The notes beneath the pieces are model-generated. The model had not been told where the DNA came from. It ran no database searches and saw only the letters and a list, made by a program, of their open reading frames with translations. The translations under genes were made by a program, and so were the position numbers. DNA of 64,000 nt from NCBI GenBank assembly GCA_019634625.1, contig JAHCBA010000001.1, forward strand, positions 124,001 to 188,000, written 5' to 3'. This DNA is from Verrucomicrobiia bacterium. Lineage in GTDB: Bacteria; Verrucomicrobiota; Verrucomicrobiia; Limisphaerales; CAIMTB01. Below are positions 32,983 through 42,310 of this stretch, in pieces; positions within the stretch are counted from its first letter, which is position 1, and each line of letters starts with the position of its first letter.

Positions 32983-35307
32983 TCACAGACCTAGTACCCG
33001 CCCCAATTCCCGTGCCGGACCGTTCCCCGGCTCCAACCGCAACACCCGCTCCACCGCCTCACGCGCCTCCCCCATCCGCCCCAACTGCACCAGCACCGTC
33101 GCCCGCGCATACGGGATCCGCGCATCCTCCGGACGCAACCGCTCCGCCTCCGCCAGCGCCCCCAGCGCCGCCTCCGCCCGTCCCGCCCCATGGTACGCAA
33201 GCCCGAGGTTGTACCAGGCCCGGTCATGCCGTGTGTCCAGCCGCACCGCCGCCTCCAACGCCGCCAGCGTCCCCCCCGCATCCCCGGTCTCGTTTCGTGC
33301 CAGTGCCAGCCGGTAATGGTTCTCCGCCTCGCCCGGTTCCAAACGCACCGTTGCCTCCACCTGCGCCAGCGCCTCCCGGGAACGCCCCACCGTGCTCAGC
33401 ACCACCGCGTAGTCATGTCGCAACGCCGGCGATCCCGGATCCCACGCCACCGCCGTCGCATAGTGCCGCACCGCCTCCTCCCATCGCCCCCGGTCCATCG
33501 CCAGCGCCCCCAACTGCGCCTGCCCCGAAGGCTGGTCCGCATTCAACGCCAGCATGTGCGCCAGTTCCCCCCCCGCCCGCGTCCCCATGTCCACCTCGTC
33601 CCGCAACGCCCACGCCGCGTGAAACCGTACCCCCCGGGATGCATCCGCCAACCGATCCCGCAGCAACGCCCGCACCCCGTCGTCCCCCATCCCCACCCGC
33701 GGCGCCAATCCCTGTGCCGCCCGCGCCCGCACCAGCGGATGCTCGTGCTCCAGCTGCCCCACCAGCCCCGTGACCACCCGCGGCTGGTCAATCCACCGGT
33801 CCAGCAGCGCCATCGTCGAGGCCTTCCAGTACGGCGCCTCGGGCCCCGCCAGAATCTCCAGCAACCGCCCCACCACCGCCCCGTCCCCCGCCCGCGCCCG
33901 CGCCAACGCCTCCGTCCGTCCCCGCGCCGGCCGTTCCAACCGGCTCCCCCACCATTCCTCACTCACCGCCAGCGCCCAAGCCGCGTCACGGTCCTGATGA
34001 CACCGGTTGCACGCATTCGGAATCCCGTGCCGCAACGTCATCAGCGGATCCGGAATCGTGAACCCGTGGTCGTGCCGCCAGTGCTTCTGCATGTACAGCG
34101 TCTGCGGCATGTGGCAGTCCACACACCGGCTCCCCGGCGTCCCCGGCAGATGCCGGCTGTGCCGCACCGCATCGATCACCGGCGACCCCGCGCGCGTCCC
34201 GTCGTGGCACTGCATGCACAGCGCATCGCCCGTCATCCTCGTCTTCCCCCCGTGCGGCTCGTGACAATCCATGCACGTCACCCCCGCCGCATGCATCCGG
34301 CTCCCCAAAAACGGCGCATACTCGTAATCCTCATCCCATACCTGCCCGTCCGGATAAAACACGTCCGTCCCATCCACCACCGCCAGCAGGTAATGATCCC
34401 AGAACGCATCCCCCGGCGCGAAGTCCCCCGTCAACTCCCCCCGCCGCGCATGGCACGCCGCGCAATTCTCCATCCGTTGCTCCAGCGTGAACGCCCTCAG
34501 TGTGGGATCCTTCCGGCCCGACCCCTGCCACGCCTCCTGCCACATCACGTGGTCCCGCATTGGTCCATGACACGACTCGCAACCCACCGTCCGCTCCGCC
34601 ATCGTGCTCCGGTAGAGGTCCGTCTCCACCTCGTAATTCTTCCGGAACCGCGTGTTGTGGCACGTTCCACACATCGCGTTCCAATTCATGCCGCGCCCGC
34701 TCCAATGACCCCACTCGCCCGGCATCCGGTCCTCGTCCCCATACACGTTGAACCACTCCCCACCCCGCGGATCCCACGACGCCTCCAGCGTCTGCAACCG
34801 CCCCCCGGGCTCCGCCACCAGGAACTGCCGCAGCGGATCGTGCCCGATCACCCGCTCCACCCGCCGCGCCTCCCGCCGCCCGTCCGGCCCCGTCACAATC
34901 ACCTCGTAGCTCCCGTCGTCCGCCACCCCCGCTTCGGTGGATTGCGTCCCATGCCGGAATGTCCGCCTGGGCTCGAACGCCGCCGCGTCCAGTTCGGCAC
35001 TCGCCTCCCGCTCCGCCAACCCGTGGTGCGACCCCCGCCACGCCGCGTACGCCTCCGCATGGCAGTCCCGACACCGGTCCGAACCCGCATACCGCGCAAA
35101 TACCGCCCCCTCCGCCTCCACCACCACCCCGTCCCACGGCACTTCCACCGCCGATCCTCCCCCGCCATCCCTCGCCCCAAAGCCCCACCACACCGCCAAT
35201 CCCACCGCCACCAACCCCACGCCCGCCGCCACCCAACGCCACGCCCGATTCCCCACGCCCGCCCCCGGCCGGGCCCCGTCTCCACGCTTCTTCGTTCGCT
35301 TCGCCAT
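32983..35307 (-). CDS. octahaem cytochrome c fused to HEAT and TPR repeats
   Basis: A 774-aa exported protein. One N-terminal hydrophobic helix ([19 protein letters not shown], about 22-40) is followed by eight CXXCH haem sites in the first half: CRDCH, CGTCH, CESCH, CAACH, CMDCH, CMQCH, CVDCH and CNRCH. After about residue 440 come HEAT-like repeats ([18 protein letters not shown]) and from about 590 four or five TPRs ([39 protein letters not shown]). The cytochrome part resembles the multihaem c554/NapC-NrfA-related proteins common in Verrucomicrobiota and Planctomycetota. It acts in the periplasm as an electron carrier or reductase. The start ATG at 35307 ([11 protein letters not shown]) opens a proper membrane anchor; the frame extends further without support. 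Confidence 0.9.
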   Translation of the reverse strand: MAKRTKKRGDGARPGAGVGNRAWRWVAAGVGLVAVGLAVWWGFGARDGGGGSAVEVPWDGVVVEAEGAVFARYAGSDRCRDCHAEAYAAWRGSHHGLAEREASAELDAAAFEPRRTFRHGTQSTEAGVADDGSYEVIVTGPDGRREARRVERVIGHDPLRQFLVAEPGGRLQTLEASWDPRGGEWFNVYGDEDRMPGEWGHWSGRGMNWNAMCGTCHNTRFRKNYEVETDLYRSTMAERTVGCESCHGPMRDHVMWQEAWQGSGRKDPTLRAFTLEQRMENCAACHARRGELTGDFAPGDAFWDHYLLAVVDGTDVFYPDGQVWDEDYEYAPFLGSRMHAAGVTCMDCHEPHGGKTRMTGDALCMQCHDGTRAGSPVIDAVRHSRHLPGTPGSRCVDCHMPQTLYMQKHWRHDHGFTIPDPLMTLRHGIPNACNRCHQDRDAAWALAVSEEWWGSRLERPARGRTEALARARAGDGAVVGRLLEILAGPEAPYWKASTMALLDRWIDQPRVVTGLVGQLEHEHPLVRARAAQGLAPRVGMGDDGVRALLRDRLADASRGVRFHAAWALRDEVDMGTRAGGELAHMLALNADQPSGQAQLGALAMDRGRWEEAVRHYATAVAWDPGSPALRHDYAVVLSTVGRSREALAQVEATVRLEPGEAENHYRLALARNETGDAGGTLAALEAAVRLDTRHDRAWYNLGLAYHGAGRAEAALGALAEAERLRPEDARIPYARATVLVQLGRMGEAREAVERVLRLEPGNGPARELGRVLGL

Positions 35308-35393
35308 GCATCGCGGATTCCCTTCTCCGCCCCGCAACGCTGCCCGCACCGCCACCCCATTGGCAACCGCGCGATCCCGCCTCAATCCCCCGC

Positions 35394-35524
35394 GGGCGCA
35401 TCTCAGCTCTTTGGAACTCCCCTAAGCCCTACCTCGCGGGCACTCGTACTCAACCCGAAGGGCGGTCCTCATCCTCGTCTTCGTCCTAGTCCTCGATCCG
35501 GCAGGCACACCCCTTCGAGCGCCC
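35394..35524. repeat. repeat B, left part only
   Basis: Starts GGGCGCATCTCAGCTCTTTG, continues with CTCGTACTCAACCCGAAGGG and CGGCAGGCACACCCCTTCGA, and stops where the 123/124-bp tandem array begins. The right terminal part (GAGATGCGCC) is missing here but present in the copy at 36274-36451 on the other side of the array. Confidence 0.8.
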
Positions 35525-36268
35525 CCCCACTTCTCCGCCCGAGGTTCCATCCTCCTCCCTGCAATCCGCCACCCCCACTCCATGCCCCACCGACCCTCCC
35601 AAAATCGTCGGAACTTCTGTGCATATGCACGCCATTTCCGTTCATTCGCCCCACTTCTCCGCCCGAGGTTCCATCCTCCTCCCTGCAATCCGCCACACCC
35701 ACTCCATGCCCCACCGACCCTCCCAAAATCGTCGGAACTTCTGTGCATATGCACGCCGTTTCCGTTCATTCGCCCCACTTCTCCGTCCGAGCTTCCATCC
35801 CCCTCCCTGCAACCCGCCACCCCCACTCCATGCCCCATCCACCCTCCCAAAATCGTCGGAACTTCCGTGCATATGCATGCCATTTTCGTCTATTTGCCCC
35901 ACTTCTCCGCCCGGGCTTCCATCCCCTCCCTGCAATCCGCCACACCCACTCCATGCCCCACCCATCCTCCCAAAATCGTCGGAACTTCCGTGCATATGCA
36001 TGCCATTTTCGTCTATTTGCCCCACTTCTCCGCCCGGGCTTCCATCCCCTCCCTGCAACCCGCCACCCCCACTCCATGCCCCACCCATCCTCCCAAAATC
36101 GTCGGAACTTCTGTGCATATGCATGCCATTTTCGTCTATTTGCCCCACTTCTCCGCCCGGGCTTCCATCCCTTCCCTGCAATCCGCCACACCCACTCCAT
36201 GCCCCATCCACCCTCCCAAAATCGTCGGAACTTCCGTGCATATGCACGCCATTTCCGTTCATTGGCCC
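35521..36268. repeat. tandem array, six units of 123-124 bp, each with a TGCATATGCA core
   Basis: Six head-to-tail units. Successive GCATATGCA cores start at 35621, 35745, 35869, 35992, 36115 and 36238, giving periods 124, 124, 123, 123 and 123. Each unit holds CCCCACTTCTCCGCCCG, CCACTCCATGCCCCA, CAAAATCGTCGGAACTTC and then GTGCATATGCA. Units are about 90 percent or more alike by eye, and pairs alternate in detail (AATCCGCCACACCC against AACCCGCCACCCCC). The array is flanked on both sides by repeat B. It is open in several frames because the unit is 41 codons, but nothing suggests it is translated. Confidence 0.92.
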
Positions 36269-36273
36269 CACTT

Positions 36274-36451
36274 GGGCGCATCTCGAGTTTTCGGAACCCG
36301 CCCAAGCCATCCCTCGTGTGTCCTCGTACTCAGCCCGAAGGACGGGACACGGACTCGTCCCCGAACCCGCAGGCACACCTTTTCGAGTGCCGCCTCATCC
36401 GTATCCATGCAGACGAGTGCGAGGCCTGCTGCAAAATGCTGAGATGCGCCC
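36274..36451. repeat. repeat B, most complete copy (178 bp)
   Basis: Terminal inverted repeats GGGCGCATCTC (36274-36284) and GAGATGCGCCC (36441-36451). Inside are CCTCGTACTCAGCCCGAAGG, CGCAGGCACACCTTTTCGAG and GAGGCCTGCTGCAAAATGCT. The hexamer tract of the copies at 31831 and 54755 is reduced to CAGACGAGTGCGAGG. Confidence 0.85.
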
Positions 36452-36516
36452 CGAGCCCATCCCCCGTTCACCGCCGCCTTGGCGCACCCCTCCCTTCCGT
36501 GCATGCTCGCGCCGCC

Positions 36517-38172
36517 ATGCCGCTCCACCCGCTCGCCGGACAGCCCGCCCCTCGCGAGATGCTCGTCGATGTCGCCCGTCTCGAACGCGATTACCTCACC
36601 CTCCAACCCGATCCCGCCAACCCCGCCCAGGCCGTCAGCTTCGGCACCAGCGGCCACCGCGGCACCCCCGGCAAAGGCACCTTCAACGAGGCCCACATCC
36701 TCGCCATCACCCAGGCCATCGGCGAATACCGCCACGCCCACAACATCACCGGCCCCCTCTTCATGGGCATGGACACCCATGCCATCTCCGCCTCCGCCCA
36801 GCGCACCGCCCTCGAGGTCCTCGCCGCCCTGGGCGTCGAGGTCTGCCTCCAGCACGCCGGCGGATTCACCCCCACCCCCGCCATTTCCCACGCCATCCTC
36901 ACCCACAATCGTGGACGCTCCTCCGGCCTCGCCGACGGCCTTATCATCACCCCCTCCCATAACCCCCCCGCCGACGGCGGCTTCAAGTACAACCCGCCCT
37001 ACGGCGGTCCCGCCGACAGCGCCGTGACCGGATGGATCGAGCGGCGCGCCAACGAATGGCTCCGCCAGGGCACCGGCGGCATCCGCCGGCTCCCCTACGA
37101 GCGCGCCCTCCTCGCCCCGTCCACCCATCCCCACGACTTCATCTCCCCCTTCGTCAATGACCTCGCCCAGGTGCTGAACCTCGCCGCCGTCCGTGAGGCC
37201 CGCGTCCGTATCGGCGTCGATCCCCTCGGCGGCGCCTCCCTCCGCTACTGGGAACCCATTCAGGCCGCCTACGACCTCGCCCTCACCGTCGTCAATACCC
37301 GCGTCGATCCCCAGTTCGGATTCATGACCCTCGATCACGACGGCCAGATCCGCATGGACTGCTCCAGTCCCCACGCCATGGCCGGCCTGATCGCCCTCAA
37401 AGACCGCTTCCAGGTCGCCTTCGGAAACGATCCCGACGCCGACCGCCATGGCATCGTCACGCCGGCCGGCCTGATGAACCCCAATCACTACCTGGCCGTC
37501 GCCATTCACTACCTCATCCATCACCGCCCCCGCTGGCCCAAAAAGGCCCGCATCGGCAAGACCATCGTCAGTTCCCGCCTCATCGACCGTGTCGTCCGCT
37601 CCCTCGACCGCGAACTCCTCGAAGTCCCCGTCGGCTTCAAATGGTTCGCCCCGGGTCTCCACGATGGCTCCGTCGCCTTCGGTGGCGAGGAAAGCGCCGG
37701 TGCCTCCTTTCAACGCCTCGATGGCACGGCCTGGAGCACCGACAAGGACGGTCTCATCCTCGGTCTCCTCGCCGCCGAGATCACCGCCGTCACCGGACGC
37801 GACCCCGCCCAGCATTACCGCGAACTCACCGCCCAGTTCGGCGCCCCGCTCTACACACGCATCGACGCTCCCGTCACCCCGGAGCAGAAAGCCGCCTTCC
37901 AACGCCTCACCGCGGACTCCGTCACCGCCACCGAACTCGCCGGCGATCCCATCACCCGCAAACTCACCCACGCCCCCGGCAACCAGGCCGCCATCGGTGG
38001 CCTCAAGGTCGAGACCGAACACGGCTGGTTCGCCGCCCGCCCGTCCGGCACCGAAAACCTCTACAAGCTCTACGCCGAAAGCTTCCGCGACGAGGCTCAC
38101 CTCAACGCCCTCCTCGACGAAGCCCGCCAGCTCGTCTCCCGCGTCCTCGACGCCCCGGCCCAGCCCGCCTGA
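36517..38172 (+). CDS. pgm: phosphoglucomutase, alpha-D-glucose-phosphate specific
   Basis: A 551-aa enzyme converting glucose-1-phosphate and glucose-6-phosphate in the cytoplasm. It shows [19 protein letters not shown] (about 40-58), the active serine loop [19 protein letters not shown] with Ser147, the metal loop DPDAD at about 305-309, the sugar-binding [10 protein letters not shown] and the phosphate-binding [15 protein letters not shown]. Length and motifs match the bacterial Pgm branch. The start is ATG at 36517. The open frame continues more than 3 kb upstream through the repeats and across the cytochrome gene, but that part is plainly not coding. It feeds glucose-1-phosphate to the nucleotidyltransferase and glucosylglycerate enzymes in this window. 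Confidence 0.95.
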   Translation: MPLHPLAGQPAPREMLVDVARLERDYLTLQPDPANPAQAVSFGTSGHRGTPGKGTFNEAHILAITQAIGEYRHAHNITGPLFMGMDTHAISASAQRTALEVLAALGVEVCLQHAGGFTPTPAISHAILTHNRGRSSGLADGLIITPSHNPPADGGFKYNPPYGGPADSAVTGWIERRANEWLRQGTGGIRRLPYERALLAPSTHPHDFISPFVNDLAQVLNLAAVREARVRIGVDPLGGASLRYWEPIQAAYDLALTVVNTRVDPQFGFMTLDHDGQIRMDCSSPHAMAGLIALKDRFQVAFGNDPDADRHGIVTPAGLMNPNHYLAVAIHYLIHHRPRWPKKARIGKTIVSSRLIDRVVRSLDRELLEVPVGFKWFAPGLHDGSVAFGGEESAGASFQRLDGTAWSTDKDGLILGLLAAEITAVTGRDPAQHYRELTAQFGAPLYTRIDAPVTPEQKAAFQRLTADSVTATELAGDPITRKLTHAPGNQAAIGGLKVETEHGWFAARPSGTENLYKLYAESFRDEAHLNALLDEARQLVSRVLDAPAQPA

Positions 38173-38243
38173 TTCATCCCCTCCACCTCTCCAACTTCCC
38201 GCGCACCACCGCCACCGCTCTTAACCCCTCCCACCCCCGCCCC

Positions 38244-39173
38244 ATGCCCAAGGCCAAGTCCACCTCCGCCGCAAACCCCGTCCTCGTCGTCGGCTCCACC
38301 GCCCTCGATTCCATCAAGACGCCCAATTCCGAAAACCCGCGCCTCCTCGGCGGCTCCGCCAGTCATGCCGCCGTCGCCGCCAGCTTCTTCGCCCCCGTCC
38401 GCATGGTCGGCATCGTCGGCGACGATTTTCCCAAAAAGTACGTCTCTCTGTACCAACGCCACGGCATCGACCTCGCCGGTCTCCAGCGCCAATCGGGCGC
38501 CACCTTCCACTGGGCCGGGGAATACGAGGCCGACATGAACCGCCGCCGCACCCTGGCCACCGAACTCGGCGTCTTCGAAACCTTCTCCCCGGATCTCCCT
38601 CCCTCCTGGACCCGCTCCCCTTTCGTCCTCCTCGCCAATATCGGACCCGACCTCCAGCACCATGTCCTCGACCGCGTCGTCCGGCCCCGCTTCGTCGCCG
38701 CCGACACCATGGACCTCTGGATCAACATCGCCCGCCCCTCCCTCCTACGCCTCCTCCGCCGCCTCGACCTCTTCGTCCTCAACGACAGCGAAGTCCATGC
38801 CCTCACCGGAGAGGACAACGTCTTCGTCGCCCTCCCCAAACTCCATCGCCTCGGTCCCCGCCACCTCATCGTCAAGCTCGGTTCCCACGGCTCCGTCCTC
38901 AGCGGCCCCGCCGGCCGCTTCCTCTGCCCCGCCTACCCGCTCACCCGCGTCGTCGATCCCACCGGCGCCGGCGATTCCTTCATCGGCGCCCTCATGGGCT
39001 TCCTCGCCGCCTCCCGCGGCCCCGTCGATCGACACCTCCGCCAGGCCATGGTCCACGGCTCCGTCGTCGCCTCCTTCTGCTGCGAGGGCTTCGGACTCAC
39101 CCGCACCGACCGCGTCCGCCCCGCCGACATCGCCCGCCGCGTCGCCGAACTCACCGCCATGGCCCGCTTCTAG
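38244..39173 (+). CDS. PfkB-family sugar or nucleoside kinase
   Basis: A 309-aa kinase. Seen are the N-terminal LVVGSTALDSIKTPN, GGSASHAAVAASFF (PfkB signature 1 region), the lid-like HWAGEYEADMNRRRT, LFVLNDSEVHALTGE and the anion-hole/base motif DPTGAGDSFIGALMGFLA near residues 240-256 with the catalytic Asp. The family phosphorylates ribose, fructose derivatives or adenosine in the cytoplasm; the substrate here is open. It follows pgm by 71 bp and is followed directly by a repeat A copy that starts 3 bp after its stop. Confidence 0.9.
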   Translation: MPKAKSTSAANPVLVVGSTALDSIKTPNSENPRLLGGSASHAAVAASFFAPVRMVGIVGDDFPKKYVSLYQRHGIDLAGLQRQSGATFHWAGEYEADMNRRRTLATELGVFETFSPDLPPSWTRSPFVLLANIGPDLQHHVLDRVVRPRFVAADTMDLWINIARPSLLRLLRRLDLFVLNDSEVHALTGEDNVFVALPKLHRLGPRHLIVKLGSHGSVLSGPAGRFLCPAYPLTRVVDPTGAGDSFIGALMGFLAASRGPVDRHLRQAMVHGSVVASFCCEGFGLTRTDRVRPADIARRVAELTAMARF

Positions 39174-39176
39174 CCG

Positions 39177-39335
39177 GTGCATCCCCAAGTTGTCGGTGAG
39201 GAGGCAGCCAATCGGAGGGACGAGCTCCGCGAGTCCTCATCCCAACGCACCCCATCGTTGCGGCCTCGTGGAACTCGGCCCTCCGAGGCGATGCTTCGCG
39301 AAGTTCGCGCCTCTACCCACAACTCCGGGATGCAC
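39177..39335. repeat. repeat A, full 159-bp copy 4 (opposite orientation to copies 2 and 3)
   Basis: Begins GTGCATCCCCAAGTTGTCGG and ends ACCCACAACTCCGGGATGCAC-type sequence. The GAGCTCCGCGAG arm now comes first, so the element is inverted relative to copies 2 and 3. Exactly 159 bp. It lies 3 bp after the PfkB stop. Confidence 0.9.
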
Positions 39336-39462
39336 GGGCTTCCAGCCCGAACCCGACAAACCCGTTGACGCTCGGGCCCGTCTCCAACAGCCTCGCCCTC
39401 CGGGTCGATCCCGCCCGTCCGGGCGGATTCGCGCCCGTGCCGGCCTCTCGACGCATCTCCAC

Positions 39463-40713
39463 ATGGCTACCTCCAAGTCCCCATCCCTGAATCCCCTCGA
39501 CGCAATCTACGCCAACCTTCAGGTCCAAACCGGCGCGAAAATCGCCCTCGTCGTCCTGGATGGCGTCGGCGACATCGCCACCCGGGAACAAGGCTACCTG
39601 ACCCCCCTCGAGGCCGCCCAAACCCCCAACCTCGACGCCCTCTCCAAGGACTCCGCCCAGGGCCGCATGATCCCCGTCGCCCCCGGCATCACCCCGGGCA
39701 GCGGCCCCGGACACCTCGCCCTCTTCGGCTACGACCCCCTCGAATTCGAGGTCGGACGCGGGGTCATCGAAGCCCTCGGCCTCGGCGTCCGCCTCCAGGG
39801 CGGCGATGTCGCCATCCGCGGCAACTTCTGCACCCTCGGCGCCGGTAATCTTGTCACCGACCGCCGCGCCGGCCGCATCCCCACCAGCCGCTGCGAGGAA
39901 CTCTGCGCCATCCTCGCCCGCAAAATCCGCAAACTCGGCGACGTCGAGGTCCTCATCCATCCCGGCAAGGAACACCGCTTCGTCATCGTCCTCCGCGGTC
40001 CCGGCCTCGAAGGCCCCCTCTGCGACACCGACCCCGGCCGCGAAGGCCAGCCCATCGCCCCCGCCAAACCCCAGAGCGCCAAATCACCGAAGCAGAAGAA
40101 GACCGCCCAGGTCCTGGCCGAGTTCTACAAACAGGCCCTGCCGCTCCTCAAGAACCAGACCCCTGCCAATGGCTTCCTCCTCCGCGGCATCGCCCACCAG
40201 CCCCACATCCCCACCTTCGAGGAACGCTACGGCCTCCGCGCCGCCGCCCTCGCCGTCTATCCCATGTACAAGGGCCTCGCCCAACTCGTCGGCATGACCT
40301 GCATCGAGGGACCCCAGACCATCGCCCAGCAGTTCCAGCGCTTCGGCGAAATCCAGGACGACCACGACTTCTTCTTCATCCACTTCAAATACACCGACAA
40401 GGCCGGTGAAGACGGCAACTTCGAGGCCAAGATCCGTGCCATCGAGGAGCTCGACGCCGCCCTCCCCATCCTCCTCGAACGCAAACCCCAGGTCCTCGCC
40501 ATCACCGGCGACCACTCCACCCCCTGCGCCCTTCACGGCCATTCCTGGCATCCCCAGCCCGTCCTCATTCACTCCCCCTTCTCCGGCTGGGACAAACTCG
40601 ACCGCTTCACCGAAACCGGCGCCAACCTCGGCTCCCTCGGCATCTTCGAGGCCAAATACCTCATCCGCCACCTCCAGGCCCACGCCGGCATGTTCGCCAA
40701 GTTCGGCGCCTGA
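39463..40713 (+). CDS. apgM: 2,3-bisphosphoglycerate-independent phosphoglycerate mutase, archaeal type
   Basis: A 416-aa enzyme interconverting 3- and 2-phosphoglycerate. The alkaline-phosphatase-like metal sites are visible: IALVVLDGVGD near the start, the catalytic-region PGSGPGHLALFGYDP, KYTDKAGEDG and ITGDHSTPCALHGHSWHP near the end. It is the ApgM form rather than the 510-aa GpmI form. The start is ATG at 39463, just before the conserved N-terminus. Its product pool (3-phosphoglycerate) is also the acceptor for glucosyl-3-phosphoglycerate synthase. It lies 9 bp before the nucleotidyltransferase gene, so they are probably cotranscribed. Confidence 0.94.
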   Translation: MATSKSPSLNPLDAIYANLQVQTGAKIALVVLDGVGDIATREQGYLTPLEAAQTPNLDALSKDSAQGRMIPVAPGITPGSGPGHLALFGYDPLEFEVGRGVIEALGLGVRLQGGDVAIRGNFCTLGAGNLVTDRRAGRIPTSRCEELCAILARKIRKLGDVEVLIHPGKEHRFVIVLRGPGLEGPLCDTDPGREGQPIAPAKPQSAKSPKQKKTAQVLAEFYKQALPLLKNQTPANGFLLRGIAHQPHIPTFEERYGLRAAALAVYPMYKGLAQLVGMTCIEGPQTIAQQFQRFGEIQDDHDFFFIHFKYTDKAGEDGNFEAKIRAIEELDAALPILLERKPQVLAITGDHSTPCALHGHSWHPQPVLIHSPFSGWDKLDRFTETGANLGSLGIFEAKYLIRHLQAHAGMFAKFGA

Positions 40714-40722
40714 CCCCATCCC

Positions 40723-41475
40723 ATGAAGGCCGTCCTCCTTGCCGCCGGCAAGGGCACCCGCATGCGGGAACTCACCCAGGAGCTCCCCAAACCCATGCTC
40801 CCCGTCCAGGGTCGCCCCATCCTGGAACATATCCTCGAAGGCCTCCGCGACGCCGGCGTCCGCGAAGCCTGCCTCGTCACCGGCTGGCGCGCCGAAGTCA
40901 TCGAAAATCACTTCGGCGACGGCTCCCGCCTCGGCCTCCACCTCCACTACGCCCGCCAGACCGTCCAGGACGGCACCGGCCGCGCCGCCGATGTCGCCCG
41001 CCCCTTCGTCGGCGATCATCCCTTCATCCTCACCTACGGCGACATCCTCGTCCGGCCCGACACCTACGCCCGCATGATCGCCCGCCACCGCGACACCGGC
41101 GGCGCCGGCGTCATCACCGTCACCCTCGGCCAGGATGTCGCCCTCGGCGGACTCAACCTCTTCGACCGCGACTTCTTCCTCACCCGCGTCATCGAGAAAC
41201 CCTCCGCCGACCAGCTCGCCGAACTCCGCGCCTCCGGCAACCTCGCCCCCGGTGCCCCGCTCCACTACAACGCCGGCATCTACCTCTTCCCGCCCGCCCT
41301 CTTCGAATTCACCGCGCGCCTCGAAAAATCCCCCCGCGGCGAATACGAACTCACCGACGCCATCACCCTCCTCCTCGCCGCCGGCCACCGCCTCGCCGGC
41401 CTCGTCATCGAAGGCCGCTGGGTCGATGTCCGCGACCCGGAAGTCCTCGCCCGCCTCGAACGCGGCGACCTGTAG
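40723..41475 (+). CDS. sugar-phosphate nucleotidyltransferase
   Basis: A 250-aa protein of the NTP_transferase family. The nucleotide loop LLAAGKGTRMRELTQELPKP is at about 5-24, with metal Asp in ILTYGDILV, VIEKPS and HYNAGIYLFP also typical. The short, single-domain form resembles RmlA/UGPase-like or MurU-like enzymes, which load a sugar-1-phosphate onto NTP. The sugar and base cannot be decided by eye. It lies 9 bp after apgM. A perfect palindrome follows 15 bp after its stop. Confidence 0.9.
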   Translation: MKAVLLAAGKGTRMRELTQELPKPMLPVQGRPILEHILEGLRDAGVREACLVTGWRAEVIENHFGDGSRLGLHLHYARQTVQDGTGRAADVARPFVGDHPFILTYGDILVRPDTYARMIARHRDTGGAGVITVTLGQDVALGGLNLFDRDFFLTRVIEKPSADQLAELRASGNLAPGAPLHYNAGIYLFPPALFEFTARLEKSPRGEYELTDAITLLLAAGHRLAGLVIEGRWVDVRDPEVLARLERGDL

Positions 41476-41490
41476 GCCTCCTCGTCCCGA

Positions 41491-41534
41491 AATGGCCCCA
41501 ACTATCGTGCATATGCACGATAGTTGGGGCCATT
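41491..41534. repeat. 44-bp perfect palindrome centred on TGCATATGCA
   Basis: All 22 base pairs match. The left half begins AATGGCCCCAACTATCGTGC. It is the intact relative of 8769-8812 and shares the GTGCATATGCA core with the tandem array. It could form a cruciform or a strong RNA hairpin at the end of the nucleotidyltransferase transcript. Confidence 0.95.
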
Positions 41535-41835
41535 GTCGTGCCGTCGCCTGAACCCAGCCGCCAGCCGCCGGCAGGCTGCCGTCCCCGCTCCACGCCGCCC
41601 GGATCGCTCCCCCCACACACACACAGAAAATGCCCTCGGTCTGGCCTCCACACTCCCCTGTCCCCGCCCACCCCGGTTCTGCGCCTTAGCCAGATGGACG
41701 ACCCCAATGCGGTGGACGGAAAAGGCTGCACCAGCACAACCCAGCCCAGTCACCCGCGGCGGCGGTCCAGGTGCCGAATCCCCCAGGGTTCACACCGTCC
41801 GCAAACACAAAACAAACCAGAATAGGAATCCCAAA

Positions 41836-42237
41836 ATGACCACTCACACCACTGTCAACCAGGAACTTCATAGGGAACTGGACGCCATCGTCGAGGAGTT
41901 CGGCCTCGACATCCCCTCCGAGGAGTCCAACGACGCCCTTGCCAGTCTCAACGCTGAACTCAAGGGCACCGAGTTCGCCGCCAGCCCCAACGAATCCCTG
42001 GGTGCGCTCGGCCTGGGGGATGATCCTTCCTTCGAACCCCTCATCTTCAATGTCATCAAAAACCGGGCGAAGAAGCTCATCGAAAAGCTCATCGCGCTCG
42101 CAAAGAAGTACAAGAACTGCCCCAAGTGCATCGCCTACGTGACCGCCGCGGTCGCCGCGTTCAAGACGGGCAACTTCCTCTCGGCACTCGCCGCGGGTGC
42201 CAAGGCCGTGAGCTGCTTCCGAGGCTGCGCAAAGTGA
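41836..42237 (+). CDS. small two-part peptide, candidate secreted or processed peptide precursor
   Basis: A 133-aa protein that I do not recognise. Residues 1-68 are acidic and hydrophilic (HRELDAIVEEFGLDIPSEES). From about 69 it becomes cationic and hydrophobic (NVIKNRAKKLIEKLIALAKK, AYVTAAVAAFKTGNFLSALA) with four cysteines at 95, 98, 127 and 131 (CPKC and CFRGC). This leader-plus-core shape is that of bacteriocin-like or other processed peptides, although there is no double-Gly cleavage site and no signal peptide. AGGA lies 8-9 nt before the ATG. A strong terminator follows 8 bp after the stop, then a 65-aa ORF and a subtilase gene. Such an arrangement allows high expression of the peptide over its processing gene. 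A processed peptide is inference. Confidence 0.82.
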   Translation: MTTHTTVNQELHRELDAIVEEFGLDIPSEESNDALASLNAELKGTEFAASPNESLGALGLGDDPSFEPLIFNVIKNRAKKLIEKLIALAKKYKNCPKCIAYVTAAVAAFKTGNFLSALAAGAKAVSCFRGCAK

Positions 42238-42245
42238 TGTCCCCT

Positions 42246-42300
42246 GGAGACCCGCCGATCCCTTCGGCGGGTCTCCTCCCTCTTTCTCTCTATCTTCATC
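42246..42300 (+). terminator. strong intrinsic terminator directly after the peptide gene
   Basis: GGAGACCCGCCGA (42246-42258) pairs perfectly over 13 bp with TCGGCGGGTCTCC (42264-42276) around a 5-nt loop, followed by the pyrimidine/T-rich TCCCTCTTTCTCTCTATCTT. It would end most transcripts after the peptide gene and let only a fraction read through into the subtilase. Confidence 0.88.
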
Positions 42301-42310
42301 AAGATCTGTC

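Noticed and set aside
35521-36268. Could the tandem array be a CRISPR?
   Set aside because: Whole 123-124-bp units are repeated nearly unchanged; there is no short repeat alternating with unique spacers, and no cas genes are near.
35582-36516. Long open frames through the tandem array and upstream of pgm
   Set aside because: The unit is about 41 codons, so all units stay open together in several frames on both strands. The peptides are low-complexity (for example [20 protein letters not shown]) and there is no start signal; pgm similarity begins only at 36517.
33190-36516. Frame running more than 3 kb upstream of pgm on the plus strand
   Set aside because: It is antisense to the octahaem cytochrome, whose CXXCH motifs, HEAT and TPR repeats are unmistakable; high GC keeps the antisense frame open.
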